A stretch of DNA of 64,000 nucleotides from RGIG2041 sp045546315 (GCA_045546315.1 JAZQCN010000036.1:62001-126000), one strand, 5' to 3'; numbered from the stretch's first letter, positions 8,534-16,104 are shown. A program made the numbers and translations. The notes: a model not told the origin generated them from the sequence alone.

Positions 8534-8647
8534 GGGATGTTAAAATGGCGCAGAACGCACGAAACGAACCCTCGATGTACACAAGTACATCTTCGGGCAG
8601 AGCCTGGCGGTTCGCTTCGCACCTTCTGCGCCATTTTACCTATCCCT
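8533..8647. repeat. Long palindromic intergenic repeat, family R1, copy A (divergent)
   Basis: Outer arms AGGGAT/ATCCCT, then a perfect 15-bp arm pair (TAAAATGGCGCAGAA at 8541 with its complement ending at 8638), then an inner GATGTAC-ACAA-GTACATC hairpin at the centre. The centre GTAC-N4-GTAC and the GCGCC arms match the copies near 45.0 and 62.9 kb, while the remaining arm sequence differs. It lies between convergent rpmB and an aldo/keto reductase gene. Apparent reading frames across it are artefacts of the repeat. Confidence 0.7.
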
Positions 8648-8720
8648 TTAATTTTTTTGAATTATTCCGCACAATTCGTGCTTCCTGCGTGTCGTTTCGC
8701 AAGCCTCGTGCATAGATTTA

Positions 8721-8791
8721 CGGCGCGGCACATAGGCACGCGCCCTACGATGTTCATTGCAATTCGCAGAGGACGGCGTCCCCGGCGTCCC
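8721..8791. repeat. GC-rich intergenic repeat resembling family R2
   Basis: Two GC-rich tracts (8721-8748, ending CGCCCTAC, and 8770-8791, with GGCGTCCCCGGCGTCCC) resemble the R2 elements near 23.7 and 62.8 kb (GTAGGGAC...GTCCGT). The match is partial. With copy A and two terminators it fills the 357-bp gap 8480-8836, in which I see no gene. Confidence 0.4.
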
Positions 8792-8806
8792 GTTTTCGAT
8801 CCACAG

Positions 8807-8836
8807 AAAAAAAAGACCGACGATCGGTCTTTTTTA
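8807..8836. terminator. Bidirectional terminator at the end of the aldo/keto reductase gene
   Basis: Stem AAAAAGACCG/CGGTCTTTTT with A and T runs on both sides, abutting the minus-strand stop codon. Confidence 0.88.
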
Positions 8837-9757
8837 TTACGGCAACACATTGCCTGCGCTTTTATAAATCTCGTACCACTCCTCGCGCGTAAGTGTGATT
8901 TCGCTTGCGCGGATGCAGTCTAACAATCTTTGCTTGTTCATCGTGCCCGTAATCGGCATAAACTTTGCCGGATGGCGCAAAAGCCACGCCATAACTATCG
9001 TCGTCTCGCTGACATTGTATTTTTGCGCAATCTCCGTCAGCTTGGCATTGAGCGCCGGATACTTGTCGCTGCCGATAAACACACCCTCGAAAAAGCCGTA
9101 CTGAAACGGCGACCACGGCTGAATCGTGATGTCATTTAAGCGGCAGAAATCGAGCACACCGCCGTCGCGGTTTACTGCCGATGCGTTCTCCATATTTACA
9201 TTGATGCCCGATGAAATCATCGTCGCATTGGTGATGCTCAACTGCAGCTGATTTGCCACAATCGGCATCTGCATATATTTTTCCAAAAGCTGCATCTGCA
9301 TCGGATTCTGATTCGACACGCCGAAATGGCGCACCTTCCCCGCCTGCTTTAAAACAGAGAATGCCTCTGCAACCTCCTCCGGCTCGACAAGTGCATCCGG
9401 GCGGTGCAGCAAAAGCACATCGAGGTACTCCGTACCCAGTCTTTGAAGGATACCGTCTACCGAGCTTAAAATATGCGCCTTCGAAAAATCGAACATTTTG
9501 CCAGGCACAATACCGCACTTCGACTGTAAAAGGATTTTTTCGCGCACAGACGGACACATGCCTACTGCCTTTGAAAAAATCTTCTCACATTCTCCTCTGC
9601 CGTAAATATCGGCATGGTCAAAAAAGTTTGCACCGTGCGCGATTGCCGTCTGCACAAATGCAGCCGCATCCTTTTCCTCTAATTTATTTATACGCATACA
9701 GCCGACCGCCATCGTCGGCACCGAAATCCCGCTCTTACCAAGCATAATCTTTTTCAT
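8837..9757 (-). CDS. Aldo/keto reductase
   Basis: 306 residues of the AKR fold (TIM barrel, NADPH). ANFFDHADIYGRGECEKIF carries the catalytic Asp and Tyr; KCGIV supplies the Lys, and LLLHRPD the His region. The C-terminal ITGTMNKQRL is the NADPH phosphate-binding region. The closest general type is the YdhF-like oxidoreductases. ATG at 9757 is preferred over a GTG nine bases upstream because the GAGGTG site then has 6-nt spacing. The gene stands alone and its substrate is not predictable. Confidence 0.93.
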   Translation of the reverse strand: MKKIMLGKSGISVPTMAVGCMRINKLEEKDAAAFVQTAIAHGANFFDHADIYGRGECEKIFSKAVGMCPSVREKILLQSKCGIVPGKMFDFSKAHILSSVDGILQRLGTEYLDVLLLHRPDALVEPEEVAEAFSVLKQAGKVRHFGVSNQNPMQMQLLEKYMQMPIVANQLQLSITNATMISSGINVNMENASAVNRDGGVLDFCRLNDITIQPWSPFQYGFFEGVFIGSDKYPALNAKLTEIAQKYNVSETTIVMAWLLRHPAKFMPITGTMNKQRLLDCIRASEITLTREEWYEIYKSAGNVLP

Positions 9758-9826
9758 AGAAATCACCTCATTTTCAATATAACATACATTTATATTTTGT
9801 CAAGAAATTTGTTTTTGCGGTTCTAC

Positions 9827-9860
9827 AAAAAAAAGACGGTAGCTTTTGCCTACTACCGTC
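9827..9860 (-). terminator. Intrinsic terminator of the XRE gene
   Basis: On the minus strand a GACGGTAG.../CTACCGTC hairpin is followed by eight T residues, 30 bp after the XRE stop. Confidence 0.82.
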
Positions 9861-9889
9861 CTGCTATGCATAGCCTCAATTCCGAAAAT

Positions 9890-10132
9890 CTATCTGATTT
9901 CCTGTTCAAGCTTATCAAATTCTGCTGTTGAAAAGAATTCACCCAAGGTTATTTCCAAACCATCACAAAGCTTTTTAATCGTGCGAATCGAAATGTCCCT
10001 GCGCGATTTATCCATCATACTGTATACGGTTGACGGCGTGACGCCCGAAACATTCGCCAGCTCATTAATTTTTATATTCCTTTGTATGCACAATTCCGTA
10101 AATCTTTTTACAATCATATCTTTCAGGTCCAT
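9890..10132 (-). CDS. XRE-family helix-turn-helix regulator
   Basis: 80 residues that are almost only a Cro/C1-type HTH domain: IKINELANVSGVTPSTVYSMMD (about 21-42) is the helix-turn-helix and the rest forms the packing helices (TIKKLCDGLEITLGEFF). It should bind DNA as a dimer. It is divergent from a lipoprotein gene, and a 12-bp perfect palindrome lies between them next to the lipoprotein -35 box, so it probably represses that gene and itself. No toxin partner is visible. Confidence 0.9.
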   Translation of the reverse strand: MDLKDMIVKRFTELCIQRNIKINELANVSGVTPSTVYSMMDKSRRDISIRTIKKLCDGLEITLGEFFSTAEFDKLEQEIR

Positions 10133-10172
10133 AACAACACCCCTAAAGATATTCTAAATTATTTTCCGCTCC

Positions 10173-10192
10173 TGCGTATACGCACTTGCGTA
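10173..10192. promoter_or_regulatory. Candidate operator of the XRE regulator
   Basis: Perfect palindrome TGCGTATACGCA (10173-10184) followed by an extra half-site TGCGTA (10187-10192) that overlaps the -35 box of the plus-strand promoter. Confidence 0.5.
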
Positions 10193-10214
10193 TTTTCAGA
10201 AATTATGTTATTAT
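10186..10214 (+). promoter_or_regulatory. Promoter of the lipoprotein gene
   Basis: TTGCGT (10186-10191), 17-bp spacer, TATTAT (10209-10214). The -35 box overlaps the candidate XRE operator. Confidence 0.55.
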
Positions 10215-10251
10215 TAATGTGTAACATTTTATATGGATAAGGAGTGTAAAT

Positions 10252-10809
10252 ATGAGGTATTTTTTATTCTTAATCATATTGTGTCTTATGTGCACTGCAT
10301 GTGCAAACCACGAATTAAAAACAGAATGCATAGAATTGGATTGCACAATGTTATCCACCACAAACAATTATTGCACGGCACATGATGCCGTTTATGCACA
10401 TGAAAGAGAATTTTATCCTCTTGTACAACAATTTATTAATGCAATCAAAAACACTCCGGGATATACAACAAACTCTACATTTCAGTTAAAGGATGTATAC
10501 ATACACTATGTCCAACCATCTGACATTGCAATACCATATACATTAGAATTGTACGCTCATTATGTTTACCAAAATAATGACCATTATGTAAGCTATATCG
10601 AAAGTGAAAAGCAAACCGGAAGTCTCCCTGCACTGACACCTTGTTCACAAGACACATATTCCAAAATTCAAAAAGCTGCGCACGGCGGTTGTAGCACACA
10701 CAATGTTAAAGAGCGTGCAAAGCACTATTCAATGCCAAGGTCAGACAAATACACATATAATGAATACTTTTCCGTAAATCTAAATGACTTCAAAACACAT
10801 CAGAAATAG
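10252..10809 (+). CDS. Putative lipoprotein of unknown function
   Basis: 185 residues. A hydrophobic N terminus (MRYFLFLIILCLMCTAC) ends in a lipobox-like CTAC, so Cys17 is the likely lipidation site and the protein would be anchored outside the membrane. The rest is rich in Tyr, His, Asn and Thr with no domain that I recognise; HYVQPSDIAIPYTLELYAHYVYQNNDHYV is a plausible beta-rich segment. Its AT-rich codon use differs from the GC-richer neighbours, which hints at acquisition. It is divergent from the XRE regulator. Function unknown. Confidence 0.7.
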   Translation: MRYFLFLIILCLMCTACANHELKTECIELDCTMLSTTNNYCTAHDAVYAHEREFYPLVQQFINAIKNTPGYTTNSTFQLKDVYIHYVQPSDIAIPYTLELYAHYVYQNNDHYVSYIESEKQTGSLPALTPCSQDTYSKIQKAAHGGCSTHNVKERAKHYSMPRSDKYTYNEYFSVNLNDFKTHQK

Positions 10810-10816
10810 CATACAA

Positions 10817-10852
10817 AAAAACGGCAGAGCCTGCGCCCTGCCGTTTTCTTCT
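10817..10852. terminator. Bidirectional terminator between the lipoprotein and microprotein genes
   Basis: ACGGCAG (10821-10827) pairs with CTGCCGT (10838-10844). T runs follow in both directions, longer on the minus strand. Confidence 0.75.
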
Positions 10853-10887
10853 TGCTCGGTTTCCCGTTTTATCCTTTTTCCGGCTTC

Positions 10888-10992
10888 TTAGTTGTTGTCA
10901 CCGCAGCAGCAGCAAAGTACCACAACGATTAAGATAATCCAAAGCAGCCAGTTGTTGTTATCGTCACCGCAACCGTTGAAAAAGCAGCCCAT
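10888..10992 (-). CDS. 34-residue cysteine-rich single-pass membrane microprotein
   Basis: A short frame with a strong AAGGAGG site 8-9 nt before its ATG. The product starts MGCFFNGCGDDNNN, continues with a hydrophobic helix (WLLWIILIVVVL, about 15-26) and ends CCCCGDNN. The layout is a polar Asn/Asp head with two Cys, one membrane span, then four consecutive Cys and a second polar GDNN tail. Nearby coding on the same strand and the bidirectional terminator after it support a real gene. I do not recognise a named family. Metal binding, lipidation or sporulation-related roles are possible but are guesses. Confidence 0.72.
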   Translation of the reverse strand: MGCFFNGCGDDNNNWLLWIILIVVVLCCCCGDNN

Positions 10993-11124
10993 ACCCGTAC
11001 CTCCTTCCCCACTTTCAAAGGCGGCGCCTCTTGCCCTGCGCCCTGCCTTTGTAATACCATCATATGTGGTTTCGAAGGATTTGGTATCTTGTCCTTACTT
11101 TAAATATTTAAGTTCTCTGCTTTC

Positions 11125-11610
11125 TTATCGTACTTCAATGCCCAGTTCCTTTACCTTTTCAATATAGGTCTCGCTCGGCTCGAACAAAAGCTTATATACC
11201 TTGCCCTTATCATCTGCAAACACGCAGGTGTAGCGCTCCAGACCCGAGCTCGACTTCGTTACATTCATACATACACCCTCGACCTCCGGTGCAGAGCCCT
11301 TTGTGATATACTGCACCTTCTCGATTTCCACCTCGCACAAAATCTTGTCATACTTACCGCTGTTTGTGATAAACAAAAGCACGCCGTCCTCGATTTTATA
11401 GATGTAATCAATCAAGCCGTGACGCAGCATAAAATACACCGCCGCCACCGTGATGCCGATAAATACAAGCCTTGCAATGCCGCCGAACGGCAGCTTCAAT
11501 GCCGAATACGCGCCCGATAAAAGGTAGGTCAGCGCCAGCGCACACACGATGCGGATAAATATTTTTTTACGGTCCTTTTCCGTTGTTGCAATCTTTTCTT
11601 CGTAATTCAT
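11125..11610 (-). CDS. Two-pass membrane protein with a cytosolic PH-like domain, unknown function
   Basis: 161 residues from the ATG at 11610, which has GGAGG 8 nt upstream. Two hydrophobic segments (about 19-35 and 42-62) form a hairpin. They are followed by a soluble beta-rich tail (YIYKIEDGVLLFITNSGKYDKILCEVEIEKVQYI...) that resembles small bacterial PH-like domains ending in a helix (SETYIEKVKELGIEV). No enzymatic motif is visible. It is monocistronic, next to the S6 operon but on the opposite strand. Confidence 0.75.
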   Translation of the reverse strand: MNYEEKIATTEKDRKKIFIRIVCALALTYLLSGAYSALKLPFGGIARLVFIGITVAAVYFMLRHGLIDYIYKIEDGVLLFITNSGKYDKILCEVEIEKVQYITKGSAPEVEGVCMNVTKSSSGLERYTCVFADDKGKVYKLLFEPSETYIEKVKELGIEVR

Positions 11611-11695
11611 AGCCATGCCTCCAAGGTCATTTTTTGTTATTCTAACACATTTTCCGCCCTTCATCAATAAAATACACAAAAAATTCAAAAATTCC

Positions 11696-11724
11696 TTGAC
11701 AAAGCGCCTTCTTTGCGTTAAAAT
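11696..11724 (+). promoter_or_regulatory. Sigma-A promoter of the rpsF-ssb-rpsR operon
   Basis: TTGACA (11696-11701), 17-bp spacer, TAAAAT (11719-11724). The leader contains a CTCTGTG/CACAGGG hairpin (about 11758-11776) ahead of AGGAGG. Confidence 0.85.
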
Positions 11725-11803
11725 AAATAGGCTTATGAATATAAGCATTATCCTTACTCTGTGGGAGACACAGGGTCAAAGTCCAGAAGGAGGTGTACAG
11801 ACA

Positions 11804-12097
11804 ATGGTTGAAATCATCAACAACTATGAAACCGTTTTCATCGTAAATCCTGATTTAGATGAAGAAAAGACAGAGGCAGTTGTTGCCAAGATTAAGGCAT
11901 TGATCGAGTCCGCAGGTACAATCGAATCCGTAGATGTATGGGGTAAGAGAAAGCTTGCTTACGAAATCAATGACAAGACAGAGGGTTACTATGTATTGGT
12001 TAACTTCTCTTCCAAGAGCGATTTCCCGGCAGAGCTCGACCGTATCTACAAGATTTCGGAAGACATCATGAGAAGCATCATCATTAAGAAGAACTAA
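11804..12097 (+). CDS. rpsF: 30S ribosomal protein S6
   Basis: 97 residues, standard length. NNYETVFIVNPDLDEE at the start, WGKRKLAYEINDKTEGYYVLVNF in the middle and DIMRSIIIKKN at the end are typical of S6, which binds S18 on the small subunit platform. The ATG at 11804 is preceded by AAGGAGG; a longer open frame upstream covers the promoter and leader. First gene of the rpsF-ssb-rpsR operon. Confidence 0.97.
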   Translation: MVEIINNYETVFIVNPDLDEEKTEAVVAKIKALIESAGTIESVDVWGKRKLAYEINDKTEGYYVLVNFSSKSDFPAELDRIYKISEDIMRSIIIKKN

Positions 12098-12119
12098 TTC
12101 TACCACGAGGTGAAAAATT

Positions 12120-12584
12120 ATGAACAAAGCCATATTGGTAGGCAGACTCACTGCTGACCCGGAGCTTAAGTCCACACCGAACGGCGTGAATGTATGCAGC
12201 TTCTCTATTGCAGTGGATCGCAGATTTGTAAGAGCCGGCGAAGAACGCAAGGCAGATTTCATCAACTGTGTGGCATGGCGCCAGACGGCTGAATTCATCA
12301 GTCGCTTCTTTACAAAGGGCCGTATGATCGGTTTGGTGGGTTCGATTCAGACCAGAAACTATACCGACAGAGACGGCAACAAGCGCTACGCAACGGAAGT
12401 TGTCGTAGACGAAGCCTACTTCACAGAAAGCAAAGGCAACAGCGCAGGCGCACCGCAGGGTGAGCGCGCATCGGGTTGGTCCGCTCCGGCGGCTGCAGAA
12501 CCGGCAAATAATTTCGGTGCTGCAAGCGATTTTGATCAAAACGATTTTATGCCGAGCATGTCAGATGACGATTTGCCGTTTTAA
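12120..12584 (+). CDS. ssb: Single-stranded DNA-binding protein
   Basis: 154 residues. An OB fold (1-105) with MNKAILVGRLTADPEL, CVAWRQTAEFISRFFTKGRMIGLVGSIQTR and YATEVVVDEAYF, then a flexible Ala/Gly/Asn-rich linker, then the acidic tip DDDLPF that recruits repair and replication partners. It coats single-stranded DNA as a tetramer. It lies between rpsF and rpsR, the conserved order in Bacillota. Confidence 0.97.
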   Translation: MNKAILVGRLTADPELKSTPNGVNVCSFSIAVDRRFVRAGEERKADFINCVAWRQTAEFISRFFTKGRMIGLVGSIQTRNYTDRDGNKRYATEVVVDEAYFTESKGNSAGAPQGERASGWSAPAAAEPANNFGAASDFDQNDFMPSMSDDDLPF

Positions 12585-12620
12585 TGGCAACCAAACTCAG
12601 TAAGATAGGAGGAAATGAAA

Positions 12621-12869
12621 ATGGCAGAAAAGATGGAAAGACCTGCACGCGGTCCGAAGAGATCCCGCAGAAAGGTTTGCGTATTTTGTGCAGATAAAGT
12701 AACAGAAATCGATTACAAGGATACATTTAAGCTTAAGAAGTTCATTTCGGAAAAGTCCAAGATTGTTCCGAGAAGAATCAGCGGCTGCTGCGCAAAGCAT
12801 CAGAGAGAAGTAACAGAGGCAATCAAGAGAGCAAGACATATTGCACTTTTGCCGTATACTTCCGATTGA
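12621..12869 (+). CDS. rpsR: 30S ribosomal protein S18, zinc-binding form
   Basis: 82 residues from the ATG at 12621, which has AGGAGG 8 nt upstream (an ATG at 12615 would be only 2 nt away). CVFC and the GCCAKHQREV stretch give the cysteines and histidine of the C+ form. IDYKDTFKLKKFISEKSKIVPRRISG is the conserved core that binds S6 and 16S rRNA. Last gene of its operon, with a terminator directly after. Confidence 0.96.
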   Translation: MAEKMERPARGPKRSRRKVCVFCADKVTEIDYKDTFKLKKFISEKSKIVPRRISGCCAKHQREVTEAIKRARHIALLPYTSD

Positions 12870-12883
12870 TTTTAAAAAAGTTA

Positions 12884-12915
12884 ACCCTGCATCATATGGT
12901 GCAGGGTCTTTTTTT
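12884..12915 (+). terminator. Intrinsic terminator after rpsR
   Basis: ACCCTGCATCAT pairs with ATGGTGCAGGGT (one G:U) and is followed by a T run. It is nearly identical to the terminator at 13779-13813. Confidence 0.88.
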
Positions 12916-12925
12916 ACTCATTTTA

Positions 12926-12955
12926 TTGACACCTCTCCTGCGGTGATGTTACAAT
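12926..12955 (+). promoter_or_regulatory. Promoter of the two-gene membrane cassette
   Basis: TTGACA (12926-12931), 18-bp spacer, TACAAT (12950-12955). Confidence 0.7.
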
Positions 12956-12987
12956 AATTTCAAGGAACAGATAGAAAGGAGAGCAAA

Positions 12988-13293
12988 ATGAAAAAGCAAC
13001 GTACATTGAAAATCTTAATTACTGCACTTTGGACAATTTGTGCAATTCCCTTGCCCGTTTCCTTTCTGTCGTGGATTTTCACTGTCGTTTCCGTTCTGCT
13101 TTCCGGTCAGTCGGACTGGTCGAGCTTTAAGACGCTTATCAGCTACTGCGCTCTGTTTTTAACCAATACTTATATCATCACTTACTTATATGCGCTCTTT
13201 AAAACAAACCGCGACCAAAAGCTCAGCTTGTTTTCGTTTCTGCCCGGCATCCATCTGGTCATCGCATTAATATTTGTTTTCTTTTCCTTGTAA
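12988..13293 (+). CDS. Small three-pass membrane protein, unknown function
   Basis: 101 residues with three hydrophobic segments (about 8-42 in one long or two short passes, 51-70 and 80-101), no signal motif and no conserved residues that I recognise. A good Shine-Dalgarno site (AAGGAGAG) precedes the ATG. It shares its first five residues, MKKQR, with the following gene, and the two form a cassette flanked by near-identical terminators. Confidence 0.72.
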   Translation: MKKQRTLKILITALWTICAIPLPVSFLSWIFTVVSVLLSGQSDWSSFKTLISYCALFLTNTYIITYLYALFKTNRDQKLSLFSFLPGIHLVIALIFVFFSL

Positions 13294-13324
13294 ATTGCAT
13301 AATACAAAGGAGGATTTAAAACGC

Positions 13325-13765
13325 ATGAAAAAACAACGAATTATATTTATTATCATTTGCATTGTTATACTTATTATTGGCTTGTTTTTCATCAACCGTG
13401 CTTTAAACCCACTACGAAAATCCGAAGCCGAAATCCGTGAATATCTTTTTGAATTCACCCCAATTGGTTCAACCAAAGAACAAGTAATTGATTTCATTAA
13501 CGAAAATGCTGAAAAGCGTTATCCGGATGCCTCTCCTCACTATCGTGAGTTTGATTACGGGTTTGCGATAAAAGATGACCGCGTTGTGTTGCGCTTCCAT
13601 GGGGCTAAATACGATGACTCCGAAATGATTGGTTCGGAAACGCTTGAGGCCGAGATCGGAACATATTACAAATTTTTCAAAGCCCGTGTAATCGCATGCT
13701 GGGCATTTGACGAAAGCGAAAAGCTCATTGACATCGGTGTTTACAAAGGCTACGACAGCCTTTAA
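13325..13765 (+). CDS. Membrane-anchored protein of unknown function
   Basis: 146 residues from the ATG at 13325, with AAAGGAGG about 11 nt upstream; the longer frame lacks a ribosome site. One N-terminal membrane helix (IIFIIICIVILIIGLFFI, about 5-22), then an outside domain with EIREYLFEFTPIGSTKEQVIDFINENAEKRYPDASP, a pattern seen in small SmpA/OmlA-like or lipoprotein-type folds. No enzyme motif. Second gene of the cassette. Confidence 0.75.
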   Translation: MKKQRIIFIIICIVILIIGLFFINRALNPLRKSEAEIREYLFEFTPIGSTKEQVIDFINENAEKRYPDASPHYREFDYGFAIKDDRVVLRFHGAKYDDSEMIGSETLEAEIGTYYKFFKARVIACWAFDESEKLIDIGVYKGYDSL

Positions 13766-13778
13766 TTAAAACAAACAT

Positions 13779-13813
13779 AACCCTGCATCATTCGATGCAG
13801 GGTCTTTTTTATT
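13779..13813. terminator. Terminator after the membrane cassette
   Basis: CCCTGCATC (13781-13789) pairs with GATGCAGGG (13794-13802) and a T run follows. It ends at the stop codon of the convergent GH10 gene. Confidence 0.85.
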
Positions 13814-15142
13814 TTATAATGTAATCTGAATGTGGTTTTGTGCGCCCCTGTGCAAATGGATTTGCTTTGTGTAAGTTTGTCCGTTCAACGTAATTTCAAC
13901 ATCATAGGTGCCGTAAAAGCCGCGAAATGCTGCTTTGCCCTCTGCGTCTGTTTGCACGCTTATGTTGGTGCGCCACTCTTTTTCAAACAGATTTTGAATC
14001 GCCGTATATGCCGGCTTGACCGACATATCGAAGCGCAAAAGACCGCCGCGGTAGTAGTTTTCGCCCGCGCTCATATCCCCCTGCGGTGCAAATGCGGCAT
14101 AGCCGTCGACCAGATTCCAGTAGATAATCGCTTCTGTCGCCGGATGTGAAAACCAAATGCGATACAGGTTTTCCAAAAGCTCTGCCTGCAGCGCCTCATC
14201 CTCTTCACTGTCCGTATAGGCAGGAATCGTCACCTCGGTTAACTGAATTGGCTTGTTTAGGCGCGCGTAAGTGTCGAGCACCTCGTAAAGATGCGCCGGA
14301 TTGTACAATTCAGCTGCCGTTTCCGCCTCGTTTTCCGCGCGCACAAAATTGTGAAACTGCATACCGATGCTGTCGATGCGCGCGCCCTTTGAAAGTGCGC
14401 GCTCAATCTGCAGATAATACGGGCTGCGGTCAAAGCAGTAAAGGTGCTGCCAGATATGCGTTGCCTCGTTGATAATCAGCTTGTTTGCCGTAAAATACTT
14501 TTCTGCCAGCGCAAAGTTCCATTCCACAAGCTCCGGCACTTTAAAATATGCAGTATTTTGCTGTCCGTGTCCCTTGCAAAGCGTTTCGTTGATGACCTCC
14601 CAATCCGAAATCTCGTCTGCATAGCGCGCCGCCAGCGAAGCATAGCGCCGTTGCAGTTTCTTTTGCGCATCACGGATATCATCCAAATTCACCCAGTCCG
14701 GCGTGAAATTCACATAGGTCAGGCAATGTGCCTTCGGCGCAATTCCGTGTGCGCGGCAATATTCTAAGCACAAATCCGGCGCCGGGCGGCGGTAAATTTT
14801 TTCGCTGTCCTTTGCATAGCGCGGTTTCCCCTCTACAGGCTCTAAATCACTCCAGTAAAACGGCAGCGTCGCCAGGTTAAACGCCTCTGCAAACTTCTCT
14901 TTATAGATTTTGTTTTTCTCCGCGCTTTCCATTTCCTCTAACATAAACAAGTTTGCGCCGTACTTAAAATCGTGTGTTTTTTGCCGCAAACGCACACTCG
15001 CCCGAATCGGCTTCCCCTCCGCATCCGTAATGCTTAAATACGCATCGCCCTTGCGGTTTTCTTCAATGCCGCGCGCGGCGCGTTCGCGCCAAAACGGCGC
15101 CTGCTCGTTAAAATATTTTAATACATCGTCTCTTCTGCTCAT
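13814..15142 (-). CDS. Glycoside hydrolase family 10 (endo-xylanase-like), intracellular
   Basis: 442 residues, no signal peptide. FKYGANLFMLEE (59-70), WSDLEPVEGK (97-106), the acid/base Glu186 in WEVINE and the nucleophile Glu303 in LTEVTIPAY are GH10 landmarks; YWNLVDGYAAF is the usual last barrel strand. A short beta-rich C-terminal piece (about 395-442) resembles a carbohydrate-binding or Ig-like strand set. GH10 enzymes act on xylan or xylo-oligosaccharides; without secretion it would act on imported oligomers. Start chosen at 15142 because AAGGGGGAG precedes it. It is divergent from an AraC regulator; its -10 box TATAAT (15165-15170) lacks a good -35, consistent with activation. Confidence 0.9.
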   Translation of the reverse strand: MSRRDDVLKYFNEQAPFWRERAARGIEENRKGDAYLSITDAEGKPIRASVRLRQKTHDFKYGANLFMLEEMESAEKNKIYKEKFAEAFNLATLPFYWSDLEPVEGKPRYAKDSEKIYRRPAPDLCLEYCRAHGIAPKAHCLTYVNFTPDWVNLDDIRDAQKKLQRRYASLAARYADEISDWEVINETLCKGHGQQNTAYFKVPELVEWNFALAEKYFTANKLIINEATHIWQHLYCFDRSPYYLQIERALSKGARIDSIGMQFHNFVRAENEAETAAELYNPAHLYEVLDTYARLNKPIQLTEVTIPAYTDSEEDEALQAELLENLYRIWFSHPATEAIIYWNLVDGYAAFAPQGDMSAGENYYRGGLLRFDMSVKPAYTAIQNLFEKEWRTNISVQTDAEGKAAFRGFYGTYDVEITLNGQTYTKQIHLHRGAQNHIQITL

Positions 15143-15203
15143 AAAAAAGCTCCCCCTTCGCTTGATTATATCATAGCACAATGCCGAAAAACAGCACACC
15201 CTA

Positions 15204-15231
15204 TTTTCGAGCAAATAGGTTGATTTTTCGA
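15204..15231. promoter_or_regulatory. Candidate AraC operator: TTTTCGA direct repeat, 21-bp period
   Basis: TTTTCGA at 15204-15210 and 15225-15231, exactly two helical turns apart. The second copy overlaps the -35 box of the AraC gene, and the pair lies upstream of the weak GH10 promoter. Confidence 0.5.
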
Positions 15232-15248
15232 AACTAAAATGGTATGAT
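15220..15248 (+). promoter_or_regulatory. Promoter of the AraC gene
   Basis: TTGATT (15220-15225), 17-bp spacer, TATGAT (15243-15248). Confidence 0.7.
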
Positions 15249-15273
15249 TTAAGTGTTTAAGGAGGTGCTTTTC

Positions 15274-16041
15274 GTGTTTTTCGAGCAAGAAGCAATCAGC
15301 TTTCAGATTTTAGATGTACTGTATATATCCCAGCAAAGCTTTAAGCTTTTCAGCCACAAGCGCAATTTTGATGCACTATCCTACCGCTTTGAGGCAGACA
15401 CAAGCATCCTCTGCAAAAACAAAGAAATACATTTTCCCGATAATTCCATCGGTTTTTTCCCGGCAAATGTAGACTACGGGCGCATATCCAACCACGATAA
15501 AATGATTGTCATCCACTTTAAAGCCTTCAATTACCAAGGTGACACCGTAGAGCAATATCTCCCGCCCGAGCCGGAGAAATATCGCGAGCTGTTTGAGAAA
15601 ATTTATACCTGCTGGTCGGAAAAAGCAGCATCCTACAAGCACGAAGCCGCTGCCATCTTAAACCTCATCTTTGCCGAGCTTTATAAGGACAATAAAACAG
15701 AGCAACCGAACAATTCAAAAATCAGCGCTTCCGTCCAATATATAGAGGAAAACTATTTAAAACACGATTTTTCGCTGCAGGTTGCAGCGGAAAAATCTTA
15801 TATCAGCGAGCCGTATTTCCGAAAGCTTTTTAAGCAGGAATTCGGGGTTTCGCCGCAGCGCTATGTCATAGGGCGCAGAATCAGGCATGCGGCATCGCTG
15901 ATGCTTACCGGCTACTACACACTTTCCGAAATTGCGGATTTGTGCGGCTACAATGACTACAAATACTTCTCGACCGAGTTTAAAAAAATCATGGGCATTT
16001 CCCCATCGGCATACAAATACAATTTCGGTCAGCCCAAGTAA
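15274..16041 (+). CDS. AraC-family transcriptional regulator
   Basis: 255 residues from a GTG at 15274; AAGGAGGTG lies 7 nt upstream, whereas an earlier GTG at 15253 would sit in front of that site. N-terminal cupin-like sensor (about 5-120) and C-terminal AraC HTH pair (about 155-255: SVQYIEENYLKHDFSLQVAAEKSYISEPYFRKLFKQEFGVSPQRY and the second helix set ending YFSTEFKKIMGISPSAY). It probably controls the divergent GH10 gene through the 21-bp-spaced repeats between them. Confidence 0.9.
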   Translation: MFFEQEAISFQILDVLYISQQSFKLFSHKRNFDALSYRFEADTSILCKNKEIHFPDNSIGFFPANVDYGRISNHDKMIVIHFKAFNYQGDTVEQYLPPEPEKYRELFEKIYTCWSEKAASYKHEAAAILNLIFAELYKDNKTEQPNNSKISASVQYIEENYLKHDFSLQVAAEKSYISEPYFRKLFKQEFGVSPQRYVIGRRIRHAASLMLTGYYTLSEIADLCGYNDYKYFSTEFKKIMGISPSAYKYNFGQPK

Positions 16042-16048
16042 GTTTACA

Positions 16049-16077
16049 TTGACTTTACCGCGCGTAAACTATATAAT
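16049..16077 (+). promoter_or_regulatory. Sigma-A promoter of tagA-tmk
   Basis: TTGACT (16049-16054), 17-bp spacer, TATAAT (16072-16077). A 7-bp inverted repeat, AGTTTAC/GTAAACT (16041-16047 and 16064-16070), brackets the -35 box and could be an operator. Confidence 0.82.
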
Positions 16078-16104
16078 ATTGAAATAGGACAAGGAGGGAT
16101 TCCC

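Noticed and set aside
8522..8923. Open frame of 133 codons after rpmB
   Set aside because: It runs through a terminator, the R1 palindrome and the end of the aldo/keto reductase gene; no ribosome site.
11725..11803. S6:S18-responsive leader before rpsF
   Set aside because: A hairpin is present, but I could not locate the conserved CCG bulge of the described motif.
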